Below are positions 7,261-15,838 of a stretch of DNA of 64,000 bases, in pieces (the stretch's first letter is position 1; each line of letters starts with the position of its first letter). Made by a program: the position numbers and the translations under genes. The stretch is from Pseudonocardia sp. EC080619-01 (GTDB lineage: Bacteria; Actinomycetota; Actinomycetes; Mycobacteriales; Pseudonocardiaceae). The stretch spans positions 5,006,501 to 5,070,500 of the forward strand of contig NZ_CP012184.1 in assembly GCF_001420995.1 (NCBI RefSeq), given 5' to 3'. The notes beneath the pieces were generated by a model that worked only from the letters and a program-made list of their open reading frames with translations, did not search any database and was not told the origin of the DNA.

Positions 7261-8741
7261 CGGTCCTCCGTGGTGTCGACGGTGTGCTGGGGCGAGATGT
7301 GAGCCGGGACGGGTGGCGGCACGCGCCGGGACCACGCGGCACCCCCGGCGAACGCCACCACCAGGACGGCGCCGATCGCGGTCGCCAGCGCGGGCGAGCC
7401 CCCGATCAGCGTCGGGAAGTTCGCGACGGTCAGCGCGAGGCAGGTCAGCAGTCCGGCGAGGCCGAGTGCCGGCGCGAGCCGGGTGTTCCAGAGCCGGCGG
7501 TCGGCCCGGGTCCGGGCGAAGAACACGAGGACGGCGAGGCAGGTCAGCGCCATCAGCGTCAGCACGCCGAGGGTCGCGGTGCCGGCCATCCAGGCGAACA
7601 CCTGCGTCACCGGGTCCATCCCGGTCACGGCGAAGACGACGATCAGCAGGAGCGCCGTCCCGGACTGGGCCAGCGACGCCGCGTGCGGCGACGCGTGCCG
7701 GGCGTGGCTGCGGCCGAACACCGCGGGCATCGTCCCGGCGTTCCCGAGCGCGAACAGGTAGCGGGCCAGGACGTTGTGGAACGACAGGAGCGCGGCGAAC
7801 AGGCTGGTCACCAGCAGGACCTGGGCCACGTCCCCGCCGACGGGGCCGAGCACCGCGGTGATCGTCGAGACGATCATGTTCCCGGGGTCCTCGCCGGCCC
7901 GCGCGACGGCGTCGGCGTCACCCCAGGCGGACACCACGGCCCACGCCGAGAGCGTGTAGAACGCGCCGATCAGCACCAGCGCGAGGTAGGTGGCACGCGG
8001 GACGGTGCGCTCGGGGTCGCGGGCCTCGTCGCGGAACACCGCGGTCGCCTCGAACCCGATGAAGGACGCGATCGCGAACATGATCGCGATGCCGAGCGAG
8101 CCGGAGAGGATCTCCGACGGCACCAGGAGCGCCGTCGACCGGCCGGTGCCGAGCCCGCCGGTCACGGCGACGACGGCGTCGAACACGAGCACGATCGCGA
8201 CCTCCGCGACCAGCAGGACGCCCAGCACCCGGCCGGACAGCTCGATGCGCCGGAATCCGAGCACACCGGCGACGACCAGTGCCCCGGCCGCGTAGAGGTA
8301 CCAGGGCAGGGCGGGCCCGCCGTAGTGCTGGACGACGGCGTCGAGGGTCGCGCCGAGGTAGCCGTACACCGCAGCCTGCACCGCCGTGTAGGTCACGAGT
8401 GCGAGGAACGCCGAGCCGAGCCCGGGCGCCGCGCCCAGCCCGCGGGCGACGTAGGAGTAGAACGCCCCGGCCTCCGGGACGTGCCGGCTCATCGCGCAGA
8501 ACCCCACCGCGAACAGCAGCAGGACGACGGCGCAGAGCACGAAGGTGGCAGGGAACGCGGCCCCGTTCCCTGCCGACAGGCCGAGCGGGACGGTCCCGGC
8601 GACGACCGTGAGCGGTGCCGCGGCGGCGACCACCATGAACACGATCGACCCGGCACCGAGCGAGCCCCGGAGCCGGTGGCCGGGCGGCCGCGCCGAACCG
8701 GTCGCGGCAGGGACCTGCGGGTCGGATGCTGGTGCGCTCAT
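7257..8741 (-). CDS. APC-superfamily amino acid/amine permease
   Basis: 494 aa membrane protein with about 12 hydrophobic segments. It begins with a short hydrophilic tail and the APC-typical first helix (LRGSLGAGSIVFMVVAAAAPLTV), followed by conserved IGFEATAVFRDEARDPERTVPRA. I chose ATG 8741 because CGGAGG lies 7 nt upstream. The gene overlaps the copper amine oxidase by 4 nt, so it most likely imports the amine that the oxidase degrades. Confidence 0.9.
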   Translation of the reverse strand: MSAPASDPQVPAATGSARPPGHRLRGSLGAGSIVFMVVAAAAPLTVVAGTVPLGLSAGNGAAFPATFVLCAVVLLLFAVGFCAMSRHVPEAGAFYSYVARGLGAAPGLGSAFLALVTYTAVQAAVYGYLGATLDAVVQHYGGPALPWYLYAAGALVVAGVLGFRRIELSGRVLGVLLVAEVAIVLVFDAVVAVTGGLGTGRSTALLVPSEILSGSLGIAIMFAIASFIGFEATAVFRDEARDPERTVPRATYLALVLIGAFYTLSAWAVVSAWGDADAVARAGEDPGNMIVSTITAVLGPVGGDVAQVLLVTSLFAALLSFHNVLARYLFALGNAGTMPAVFGRSHARHASPHAASLAQSGTALLLIVVFAVTGMDPVTQVFAWMAGTATLGVLTLMALTCLAVLVFFARTRADRRLWNTRLAPALGLAGLLTCLALTVANFPTLIGGSPALATAIGAVLVVAFAGGAAWSRRVPPPVPAHISPQHTVDTTEDR

Positions 8742-8974
8742 CGGCGCCTCCGGGACGAGATGTGGCGGACGGATGCCGGGCACCGTCTCGCCCGGCCCCC
8801 GCCGGTCACAACGACCGCTCCCGAGTGGTGCGAATCACGGTACGACCCGTTCCCGCCGGGTGGGAAGCGCGCGCCGGAAATTCTCGTTCGACCCGTCGAC
8901 GCTGGTCACGACGTCGTGATCGGGCGATAGTGTCCCGGTCCGACGATCACCGGTGACCGCGGACGGAGGTGGGT
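8742..8974. promoter_or_regulatory. Divergent promoter region between two APC permease operons
   Basis: 233 bp separate the two divergent permease starts. The only clear element is an inverted repeat TTCCC-N7-GGGAA at 8850-8866, a possible operator for the IclR regulator encoded with the rightward operon. No strong -35/-10 pair is recognisable. Confidence 0.35.
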
Positions 8975-10390
8975 GTGGGCGTGCTGCGCGACCGTTCGCC
9001 GGTGCACGGGCTGGAACGACGCCGGCTCGGCCCGGCCGACGTGCTCGCCCAGTCCATCGCCGGTTCGGCCCCGTCCGCGGCGATGGCGGCGACCCCGGTG
9101 ATCGTCGCGGGGATGGCCGGTCCGGCGACGGTGTGGTCGTTCGTCGTCGCGACCGTGCTCGCGTTGCTGGTCGCGACGAGCATCGGCCGGTTCACCACCC
9201 GGATGGCCGCGCCGGGCGGGCTCTACACACTGACGGCGCAGGGGCTCGGGTCCGGCGCCGCGTTCGCCGGCGGGATCGCCGGGGTGGCCGGGTACCTGCT
9301 GCTCTGCGGCGCCGCCGTCGCCGGGGCCGTGCTCTACCTGCAGTCGCTGCTCGGACCGCTGCTGCCCGGCGACCGGTGGGTCCCCGTCGCGGCCGCGGTG
9401 GTGGCCGGGGCCCTGATCGCCGCACTCGTCGTGCGCGGGGTGCGGCCGGCGGCGCGGGTGGTGCTGCTGGTGGAGGCCGTCGCCGTCGCCGTGCTGGTCG
9501 GAGTGTTCGCGGTGCTGCTCGCCGGCGGCCCACTGCCCGGGCCCGGCCCTGATCCGGTCGAGCCCGCCGGACCGGGAGCCGGCGGCCTCGTCGCCGGGGT
9601 GCTCCCGGCGCTCGCCGCCTTCATCGGGTTCGAGGTGGCGACGTCGCTGGGCGCCGAGGCCCACCGGCCGTTCCGCTCCGTCCCGCGGGCCGTGCTCGTG
9701 ACGGCCGCGGTGACCGGCGTGCTCTACGTGTTCGCCGCGGCCGTGCAGGTGGCCGGGTTCGCCGAGGTCCCGGGCGGCCTCGCCGGGCAGGCGCAGCCGG
9801 TGCAGGTGCTCGCCACGGCCCGCGGCTGGTCCTGGATCCCGCCGGTGCTCGACGCGGCGCTGGTGCTGTCGTTCCTGGCCTGCGGGGTGGCGACGGCGAC
9901 GGCGCTGTCCCGGGTGCTGTTCTCGCTCGCCCGCGACGGCGCCGTCCCGCGCGTGCTCGGCCGCACCCACCCGCGGTTCCGGACGCCGCACGTCGCCGTC
10001 CTCCTCGGCGTCCCCGCCGCGACGGCGGCCGTGGCCGTCCCGGTAACGCTCGGCGTGCCGCTCGGCACGGTGCTGGTCGCCCTGCTGTCGTCGGCGACGA
10101 TCGGGTTCCTCCTCACCTACGCGCTGGTCTGCCTGGCCGCCCCGCTGTTCCTGCGCCGGATCGGCGAGCTCACCCCGGCCGCGGTGCTGACGGCGGTGGT
10201 GGCCGTACCGGCACTGCTCGCCGCGCTCGCCGGCTTCGTCGTCACCGCGCCGGCCGGTGGCGTCGTGCTCGCGGTCGCGCTGCTCGGCGCCGCGGTCTGG
10301 TTCGTGGTGCTGCGCCGCCGCGGCGGCCTGCGCGATCTCGGCGTCTACGACGAGACCGTCGCCTCCGACGTGTGGGGCCGGTCCGGGTGA
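8975..10390 (+). CDS. APC-superfamily amino acid permease
   Basis: 471 aa, about 12-14 membrane segments. The APC signature is present (PADVLAQSIAGSAPSAAMAATP near the N-terminus, AFIGFEVATSLGAEAHRPFRSVPRA mid-protein). GTG 8975 is chosen because GGACGGAGG (8961-8969) lies 5 nt upstream; GTG 8969 and 8981 are alternatives. It is divergent from the amine permease operon and its stop overlaps the start of the IclR gene (GTGA), so the regulator is co-translated with it. Substrate unknown. Confidence 0.9.
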   Translation: MGVLRDRSPVHGLERRRLGPADVLAQSIAGSAPSAAMAATPVIVAGMAGPATVWSFVVATVLALLVATSIGRFTTRMAAPGGLYTLTAQGLGSGAAFAGGIAGVAGYLLLCGAAVAGAVLYLQSLLGPLLPGDRWVPVAAAVVAGALIAALVVRGVRPAARVVLLVEAVAVAVLVGVFAVLLAGGPLPGPGPDPVEPAGPGAGGLVAGVLPALAAFIGFEVATSLGAEAHRPFRSVPRAVLVTAAVTGVLYVFAAAVQVAGFAEVPGGLAGQAQPVQVLATARGWSWIPPVLDAALVLSFLACGVATATALSRVLFSLARDGAVPRVLGRTHPRFRTPHVAVLLGVPAATAAVAVPVTLGVPLGTVLVALLSSATIGFLLTYALVCLAAPLFLRRIGELTPAAVLTAVVAVPALLAALAGFVVTAPAGGVVLAVALLGAAVWFVVLRRRGGLRDLGVYDETVASDVWGRSG

Positions 10391-11145
10391 GTGCGACGGG
10401 TACGGGCCCCGCTCCGATCAGCGGCCGCCAGCCGCGCGCGGTCCGGACGGCGCTGGCCGTGCTGGAGGAGGTCGTCGCCGCGGGGCCGGGGGTGACGGCC
10501 AAGGAGATCTCGGCCGCGCTGCGCCTTCCCCCGGCGACGACGTACCGCGTGCTGAACCTGCTGGTGGGGGAGGAGTACCTGGTCCGGCTGCCGGACCTGC
10601 GCGGCTTCGCGCTCGGCAGGCGCGCCGCGCGGCTGTCGCCGGTCCCGGTGCCGCGCCCGCCGACGGCGGCCCGGGCGGTCGTCGAGCACCTGCGCGGGAT
10701 GGTCCGGTGGGGCGTGCACCTGGCCCTGTTCGACGCGGGTCGGCTGCACCTCGCCGACCCGGACCCCGACCACCCGCCCAGCGACCCGGACCTGCTCGCC
10801 CGGCTGCCGCAGGCGTCGGCGCTCGGGCGGCTGCTGCTGGCCGAGCAGCCGGACTGGCGGGCCCTGGTCCGGGACCTGCGGCCGGTGACCGGTGCGACCG
10901 TCACCGACCCCGACGAGCTGGCGGCGCTCCTGCCGGGCGTCCGCCGCGACGGACTCGCCTCCCAGACCGGGGAGCTGCGTCCGGACCGTGGGTGCCTGGC
11001 CGTGGCCGTCCGGTCACCCGCGGACGGCCGGCTCGTCGCCGGGCTGGCCCTGTCCGGTCCCGCCGACCGGGTCGCCGACCCGGACCCCGGGCTGGTCACG
11101 TTGCTGCGGGAGCACGCGGCGAGCCTCGGCCCACTCCTCGGCTGA
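10387..11145 (+). CDS. IclR-family transcriptional regulator
   Basis: 252 aa from GTG 10387, overlapping the permease stop. The N-terminal winged helix is typical (RTALAVLEEVVAAGPGVTAKEISAALRLPPATTYRVLNLLVGEEYLVRL, residues ~15-70). The C-terminal effector domain is weaker and Leu/Arg/Pro-rich but keeps the family layout. Probable local regulator of the permease it is coupled to and perhaps of the divergent amine oxidase operon. Confidence 0.85.
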   Translation: MSATGTGPAPISGRQPRAVRTALAVLEEVVAAGPGVTAKEISAALRLPPATTYRVLNLLVGEEYLVRLPDLRGFALGRRAARLSPVPVPRPPTAARAVVEHLRGMVRWGVHLALFDAGRLHLADPDPDHPPSDPDLLARLPQASALGRLLLAEQPDWRALVRDLRPVTGATVTDPDELAALLPGVRRDGLASQTGELRPDRGCLAVAVRSPADGRLVAGLALSGPADRVADPDPGLVTLLREHAASLGPLLG

Positions 11146-11155
11146 GCCGCCGGGG

Positions 11156-11401
11156 TCAGAGGTCCCGTTCGGCGAGGTACTGCTCCCCGGCCGCGGTGAG
11201 CCCGATCCGGGTCCGGGCGGTGTCCCCGTCGCCGCTCTCCTCGACCAGCCCGAGATCGAGCGCGCGCTGCTCGAGCTGTGCGGCCATGCCCCGCTGCTGG
11301 TCGGTGGCGTCGCCGCCGCGGCCGAACAGGGTCGTGACGGGATCCGCGCTGCCACCGGTCTCCCGGAGGCGCAGGAGGAAGGTCGCGAGGGGATCCAGCA
11401 T
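11156..11401 (-). CDS. Small hypothetical protein (81 aa)
   Basis: Short acidic soluble protein, MLDPLATFLLRLRETGG..., without membrane segments or a known motif. The C-terminal half (LGLVEESGDGDTARTRIGLTAAGEQYLAERDL) reads like the end of a winged-helix domain. It lies convergently 10 bp after the IclR gene. Codon positions are strongly GC3-biased, which supports real coding. Function unknown. Confidence 0.6.
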   Translation of the reverse strand: MLDPLATFLLRLRETGGSADPVTTLFGRGGDATDQQRGMAAQLEQRALDLGLVEESGDGDTARTRIGLTAAGEQYLAERDL

Positions 11402-11495
11402 CGTCGCCGCCGTTCTGCTCGTCGTGCGGTCCGCGGGTGTGGTGTGCCCACGCCGGACCGTAGCCGCGGAGACGGCCGACGGGCAGCCCCGGCCG

Positions 11496-11930
11496 CTACT
11501 CCTCCAGCTCGGCCAGCGCCTTCTTCGCCTGCTCCAGCTCGGCCTCCAGCTCGGCGACGCGCGCCGCCTTGGCCGACCGGGCGGTCTCGATGACCTCGTC
11601 GACCGGGCCGGCCAGGTCCGGGTGCAGGGCCGCCGCGGCCTGCGAGACCGCGGTCGCGCTCACCGGCAGCCCGCGGGCCACCCAGGAGCTGCCCTGCTTC
11701 AGCTCGGCCTGCCACTCGCCGTCGGCGGAGCCGCTGACGGTCAGGGTCATCGTGATGACGCGGGTGGTCTTCGCGGTCGAGCCCTTCGGCCGGCCCCGCC
11801 TGCGCTTCGGCGCCTCGCCGTCGGCGGGCTCGGCGGCCCCGTCCGCGGGCGACGTCCCGGGGGTGCCACCGGCCGGTGCCGCCGCCCCGTCGACGGCGTC
11901 GCTGTTCCCGGTCACCAGGTCCTCGTCCAC
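11496..11930 (-). CDS. Hypothetical protein with AT-hook-like motif and C-terminal coiled coil
   Basis: 144 aa from GTG 11930, with GAGGGAG just upstream. The first ~45 residues are Ala/Gly/Pro-rich and probably disordered. A basic KRRRGRPKGSTAKT segment contains the RGRPKG core of an AT-hook, a minor-groove DNA-binding motif. A small domain follows (VITMTLTVSGSADGEWQAEL), then a C-terminal heptad-like coiled coil (RVAELEAELEQAKKALAELEE). A nucleoid-associated role would fit but I do not recognise the family with certainty. Confidence 0.65.
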   Translation of the reverse strand: MDEDLVTGNSDAVDGAAAPAGGTPGTSPADGAAEPADGEAPKRRRGRPKGSTAKTTRVITMTLTVSGSADGEWQAELKQGSSWVARGLPVSATAVSQAAAALHPDLAGPVDEVIETARSAKAARVAELEAELEQAKKALAELEE

Positions 11931-12130
11931 GTGCTCCCTCGTCCTCTCCTCGCCCGACTGCGGCAGGTACAAGGGTGGAGTCAGAACATGTGTTCGGGCA
12001 ACCCGGCCCGGCGTGTTCCACCGTGTGGGTCCGGGCCGGGGACGCTGTGCCACCTGCCGATCACCGTCCGCGGTGTCGGCGTCACCCACAGGAGGACGTC
12101 GCCGCCCGCCCTCCTGTCACGATCGTCGTC

Positions 12131-12511
12131 ATGCGCATCGACCATCTCGACCACCTGGTGCTGACCGTCGCCGATCCCGGCCGGACCGTCGCCTTCTACC
12201 GCGACGTACTCGGCATGACGGCCGTCGAGTTCGGCGGCGGCAGGCGGGCGCTGGAGTTCGGTCCCAGCAAGATCAACCTGCACGAGGCGGGCCGCGAGTT
12301 CGAGCCGAAGGCCGCGGCGCCGACACCCGGCAGCGCCGACCTCTGCCTGATCACCCTCGACCCGCTCGACCGGGTGCAGGAGGAGCTGGCCGCGCACGGC
12401 GTCGCGGTGGAGGAGGGGCCGGTGGAGCGCACCGGCGCCCGCGGCCCGCTGCGCAGCGTCTACCTGCGCGACCCGGACGGCAACCTGATCGAGATCAGCA
12501 ACGAGGTCTGA
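12131..12511 (+). CDS. VOC-family (glyoxalase/dioxygenase fold) protein
   Basis: 126 aa single-unit VOC protein: MRIDHLDHLVLTVADPGRTVAFYRDVLGM at the N-terminus and SVYLRDPDGNLIEISNEV at the C-terminus give the paired beta-alpha-beta-beta-beta modules. Candidate metal ligands are His in HLDHL and Glu in NLIEI. Members include glyoxalases, fosfomycin-resistance enzymes and dioxygenases, and the sequence does not tell which. It stands alone between convergent and divergent neighbours. Confidence 0.85.
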   Translation: MRIDHLDHLVLTVADPGRTVAFYRDVLGMTAVEFGGGRRALEFGPSKINLHEAGREFEPKAAAPTPGSADLCLITLDPLDRVQEELAAHGVAVEEGPVERTGARGPLRSVYLRDPDGNLIEISNEV

Positions 12512-12517
12512 CGCCGG

Positions 12518-13132
12518 TCAGCTGGCCGGGTCCGGGAACAGCCGGTCCGCGAGGACCGAGACCGGCAGGATCAGCAGCCACGAGAACATCGCCGCCGCCG
12601 GTGCGACGAACGCGATCGGGATCGACGGGACGAGCGCGACCACGGGGGCCAGGCCGTGGATCAGGGTCGCGCGCGCCGCCGCCGGCGTCACCTCCGGGCC
12701 GGTCAGCCGGCCGCCCGACGACGCGTGCCACCAGATCGCCGCCGACGCCAGCCCGATCACGATCAGGTTCGCCGCGTAGAGGACGACGGCGGCCGTCCTG
12801 GCGCCGTGCTCGCCGAGGGCGGAGGTCGGGAACGGCAGGAACGCGATCCCGAACAGGTAGGCGAGGTTGAGCGACATCAGCCGCCGGTCCGCGCGGACGA
12901 ACCGGTCGAAGAGCTGGTGGTGGAACATCCAGTAGCGGCCGATCACCACGAAGCTGAGCGCGAAGGTGAGCATCCGGGGGAGGAGGTCGAGCAGCTGGGG
13001 ACCGATCCGGTCGTCGCTCAGCACGGTGTCGGTCAGCGGGAGGACCAGCAGCGTGATGGCGATGGCGAACACGCCGTCGCTGAACGCCGTGATCCGCTCC
13101 AGCCTCGTCCCGTCCGGCCGGATCGTCGTCAC
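12518..13132 (-). CDS. TMEM175-family potassium channel (DUF1211)
   Basis: 204 aa membrane protein with six predicted helices. The defining first-helix motif of TMEM175 channels, RITAFSDGVFAIAITLLVL (RxxxFSDG), is present near the N-terminus. In bacteria the six-helix form assembles as a tetramer conducting K+. Start is GTG 13132 with GGAGGGGG 5-12 nt upstream. The gene is divergent from the quinone oxidoreductase, 69 bp apart. Confidence 0.9.
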   Translation of the reverse strand: MTTIRPDGTRLERITAFSDGVFAIAITLLVLPLTDTVLSDDRIGPQLLDLLPRMLTFALSFVVIGRYWMFHHQLFDRFVRADRRLMSLNLAYLFGIAFLPFPTSALGEHGARTAAVVLYAANLIVIGLASAAIWWHASSGGRLTGPEVTPAAARATLIHGLAPVVALVPSIPIAFVAPAAAMFSWLLILPVSVLADRLFPDPAS

Positions 13133-13201
13133 CGGACCCCCTCCGTGCTCCTCGCGGCCCGGACGGCCCGCACCGGTGACCTCGCACCTAGCCTGGCCGG
13201 T

Positions 13202-14197
13202 GTGACGGGCACGGTGCGGGCGGTGCGGTTCCACGCGACGGGCGGTCCGGAGGTGCTGCGCGTCGAGGACGTCGTCGTGCGCGAGCCCGGACCCGGCGAG
13301 GTCCGGATCCGGGTGCACGCCGTCGGGCTGAACCGCTCGGAGGTCGCCTTCCGGCGCGGGACCTACCTCGACCGTCCGGTGCTGCCCGCGGGTCTGGGCA
13401 GTGAGTGCTCGGGCACCGTCCTCACGACCGGACCGGGCGTCGACGGCTGGTCGCCCGGCGACGAGGTGTGCGTGCTGCCGGCGTCGTCGCAGAACGACCA
13501 TCCGGTCTACGCCGAGGAGGCCGTCGTCCCGGCCCGTGCGCTGCTGTCCCGGCCTCCCGGCCTCGACGACGAGGGTGCCGCAGCGCTCTGGATGCCGCTG
13601 CTGACGGTGTGGGGCATGACCCGGCACGCGGTCCGGCTGCGGGAGGGTGACCGGCTGGTGGTCACGGCGGCCGCGAACAGCATCGGCGCCGCGGCCCTGC
13701 AGGTCGCGCGGCACCTCGGTGTGCACGCCGTCGCGACCGTGCCCGACGACCGGCACGCCGCGGCACTGCGCGCCGCCGGTGCGGCCGAGGTCGTGACCGG
13801 CGACGACGACCTGCGTCCGGCGATCGGCGGCGACGGCGCCGACCTGGTGCTCGACGCCGAGGGCGGCCCCGGGGTGGGACGCCTGGTCCGCGCGTGCGCG
13901 CCGGGCGGCGCGGTGATCGTCCACGGTGGACTGTCGGGTGAACCGACGCCGTTGCCCGCCGCCGGGTACGCGCCCGTTTGGCTGCGCCGTTTCCACGTCC
14001 GCGAGGTCACCGGCGACGCCGCCGTGCTGGCCCGGGCGACGGCGTTCGTCCGCGCCGGTCTCGCGGCGGGGACGCTCGCCCCGCTCGTGGACCGCGTCTT
14101 CGGGATCGACGACGTCGCCGCGGCGCACGAGTACCTCGAGTCACCGGAGCGGGCCCCGGGGAAGCCGGTCCTGCGGATCGGTCAGCCGAACAGGTAG
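13202..14197 (+). CDS. Zinc-type/quinone oxidoreductase-like MDR dehydrogenase
   Basis: 331 aa medium-chain dehydrogenase/reductase, NADPH-dependent by family. The N-terminal GroES-like domain (PGEVRIRVHAVGLNRSEVAFRRG) lacks the catalytic zinc Cys/His set, as in quinone oxidoreductases. The Rossmann domain is at ~145-270 (LVVTAAANSIGAAALQVARHLG). Start GTG 13202 is nearly leaderless, with no clear ribosome binding site. Substrate unknown. Confidence 0.88.
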   Translation: MTGTVRAVRFHATGGPEVLRVEDVVVREPGPGEVRIRVHAVGLNRSEVAFRRGTYLDRPVLPAGLGSECSGTVLTTGPGVDGWSPGDEVCVLPASSQNDHPVYAEEAVVPARALLSRPPGLDDEGAAALWMPLLTVWGMTRHAVRLREGDRLVVTAAANSIGAAALQVARHLGVHAVATVPDDRHAAALRAAGAAEVVTGDDDLRPAIGGDGADLVLDAEGGPGVGRLVRACAPGGAVIVHGGLSGEPTPLPAAGYAPVWLRRFHVREVTGDAAVLARATAFVRAGLAAGTLAPLVDRVFGIDDVAAAHEYLESPERAPGKPVLRIGQPNR

Positions 14198-14413
14198 GCC
14201 ACGAACAGCGCGTTCGCCAGGCCCACCACGACGCCGACGGTGCCGAGCAGGACGGCGGCCGTCGCGGTCCGCCCGACCGTAGCGCCGCATGGTCACCGTC
14301 ACGGTCGTTCGCATTGCTCACGAGGTGTGTTGCGTGGTGCAATCGACTGCGGTCCGAAACGTCCGCGATCTCGCCGGGGTCCGTTCCCGGGGAAAGGCAG
14401 TGAGGTGGACGAC

Positions 14414-15721
14414 ATGTCCCGATCATCCGGTGCCGCACACGCACCGAGCCCGTTCCGCCAGCCGAAGGCCGTGTGGGCGGTGGCGTTCGCGTGCGTCATC
14501 TCGTTCATGGGGATCGGCCTGGTCGACCCGATCCTGCCGTCGCTGTCCGGCCAGCTCGGCGCGAGCCACGCCGAGGTCGAGCTGCTGTTCACCAGCTACC
14601 TCGTGGTCACCGCGATCGCGATGCTGGCGACCGGCTGGGTGTCGTCGCGGATCGGCGCGAAGAAGACGCTGATCGCCGGGCTGGTGCTGATCGTGGCGTT
14701 CGCCGCGCTGGCCGGTGCGTCGTCCGGGATCTGGGGGATCGTCGGGTTCCGTGCCGGCTGGGGGCTGGGGAACGCGCTGTTCATCGCGACCTCGCTGGCC
14801 GTGATCGTCGGCTCGGCGTCCGGCGGGTTCGCCGGGGCGATCGTGCTCTACGAGACCGCGCTCGGCCTGGGCATCGCGACCGGCCCGCTGGTCGGTGGGC
14901 TGCTCGGGAACTGGTCGTGGCGCGGGCCGTTCTTCGGCGTCTCGGCGCTGATGCTGGTCGCACTCGTGGCGACGGTCGTCCTCCTGGAGCCGACACCGGT
15001 CCCGCAGCGGAAGGCGCGCCTGTCCGAGCCGCTGACCGCGCTGCGCCACCGCGCGCTGGCGACGACCTCGGGCGTCGGCCTGCTCTACAACTGGGGCTTC
15101 TTCACGATGCTCGGCTACGCCCCGTTCCTGATGGGCGACCTCGACCCGATCACGCTGGGCTGGGTCTTCTTCGGCTGGGGTCTGCTCGTCGCGCTCTTCG
15201 CGGTCTTCGGCGCCCCGTGGCTGAAGGAGCGGTTCGGCACCGCCCGCACCCTCTACGGCGCCCTGGTCGGGATCGCGGTGCTGCTCGCCGCGATCGGACT
15301 GTTCGACACGGTCCCCGCGGTCGTGATCGTCGCGGTGATCCTCTCCGGGATCGTCGTCGGCCTGAACAACACGCTGGTCACGACGGCCGTCATGTCGATC
15401 TCGCCGGTGCCGCGGCCGACCGCGTCGGCGACCTACGGCTTCGTCCGGTTCATCGGGGGCGGGCTCGCCCCGCTCGCGGCCGGTCTGATGGCCGGTGCGG
15501 TCGGCGCGTCGGTGCCCTTCCTGATCGCCGCCGTCGTCGTGCTGGCCGGGGCGGCCCTGCTGTCCACCATCCACCGCGAGCTGGAGGCGGCCGACGCCGA
15601 GGCCGTCCAGGAGGGTGCGTCCTCCGAGCGGGCCGACGCCGAGGAGGCCGTCCGCGAGGTGCCCGGCCTGCCCGACGAGTCGATCATCGCCGAGGACGCG
15701 CTGGAGCACGACCGCCGCTGA
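14414..15721 (+). CDS. MFS transporter (drug/efflux type)
   Basis: 435 aa, 12 membrane segments. The start of the first helix (KAVWAVAFACVISFMGIGLVDPILPSLSGQLGAS) matches 12-TM drug/H+ antiporters. The A-loop GWVSSRIGAKKTL and the mid-protein GLGIATGPLVGGLLG (motif C-like) support export. It ends with a ~40-residue acidic cytoplasmic tail (ADAEAVQEGASSERADAEEAV). ATG 14414 has GAGGTGG upstream. The 216-bp upstream gap is moderately less GC-rich and likely contains its promoter. Confidence 0.9.
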   Translation: MSRSSGAAHAPSPFRQPKAVWAVAFACVISFMGIGLVDPILPSLSGQLGASHAEVELLFTSYLVVTAIAMLATGWVSSRIGAKKTLIAGLVLIVAFAALAGASSGIWGIVGFRAGWGLGNALFIATSLAVIVGSASGGFAGAIVLYETALGLGIATGPLVGGLLGNWSWRGPFFGVSALMLVALVATVVLLEPTPVPQRKARLSEPLTALRHRALATTSGVGLLYNWGFFTMLGYAPFLMGDLDPITLGWVFFGWGLLVALFAVFGAPWLKERFGTARTLYGALVGIAVLLAAIGLFDTVPAVVIVAVILSGIVVGLNNTLVTTAVMSISPVPRPTASATYGFVRFIGGGLAPLAAGLMAGAVGASVPFLIAAVVVLAGAALLSTIHRELEAADAEAVQEGASSERADAEEAVREVPGLPDESIIAEDALEHDRR

Positions 15722-15722
15722 C

Positions 15723-15826
15723 CCGGGCCGCCGGCCACGCCGCTGATTCCGGGCCGCCGGCCACGCTGCTGATTCCGGGCCGCCGGCCGCAATGTTGATC
15801 CCGGGCCGCCGGCCACGACGCGGTGG
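15723..15826. repeat. Four 26-bp tandem repeats between convergent genes
   Basis: Units at 15723, 15749, 15775 and 15801 share the core CCGGGCCGCCGGCC followed by a variable ~12-bp part such as ACGCTGCTGATT. The core is strongly self-complementary and can fold as a hairpin. The array exactly fills the gap between the MFS stop and the dehydratase stop, so it could act as a bidirectional terminator. The first three units are nearly identical and the fourth is diverged at its end. Confidence 0.85.
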
Positions 15827-15838
15827 CCGGCGCCCGGT

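Noticed and set aside
14182..14290. A small hydrophobic peptide frame on the minus strand (VLLGTVGVVVGLANALFVAYLFG-stop)
   Set aside because: It looks like a membrane helix, but there is an in-frame stop just upstream and no ATG, GTG or TTG before the helix; a frameshifted ATG exists. At most a remnant.
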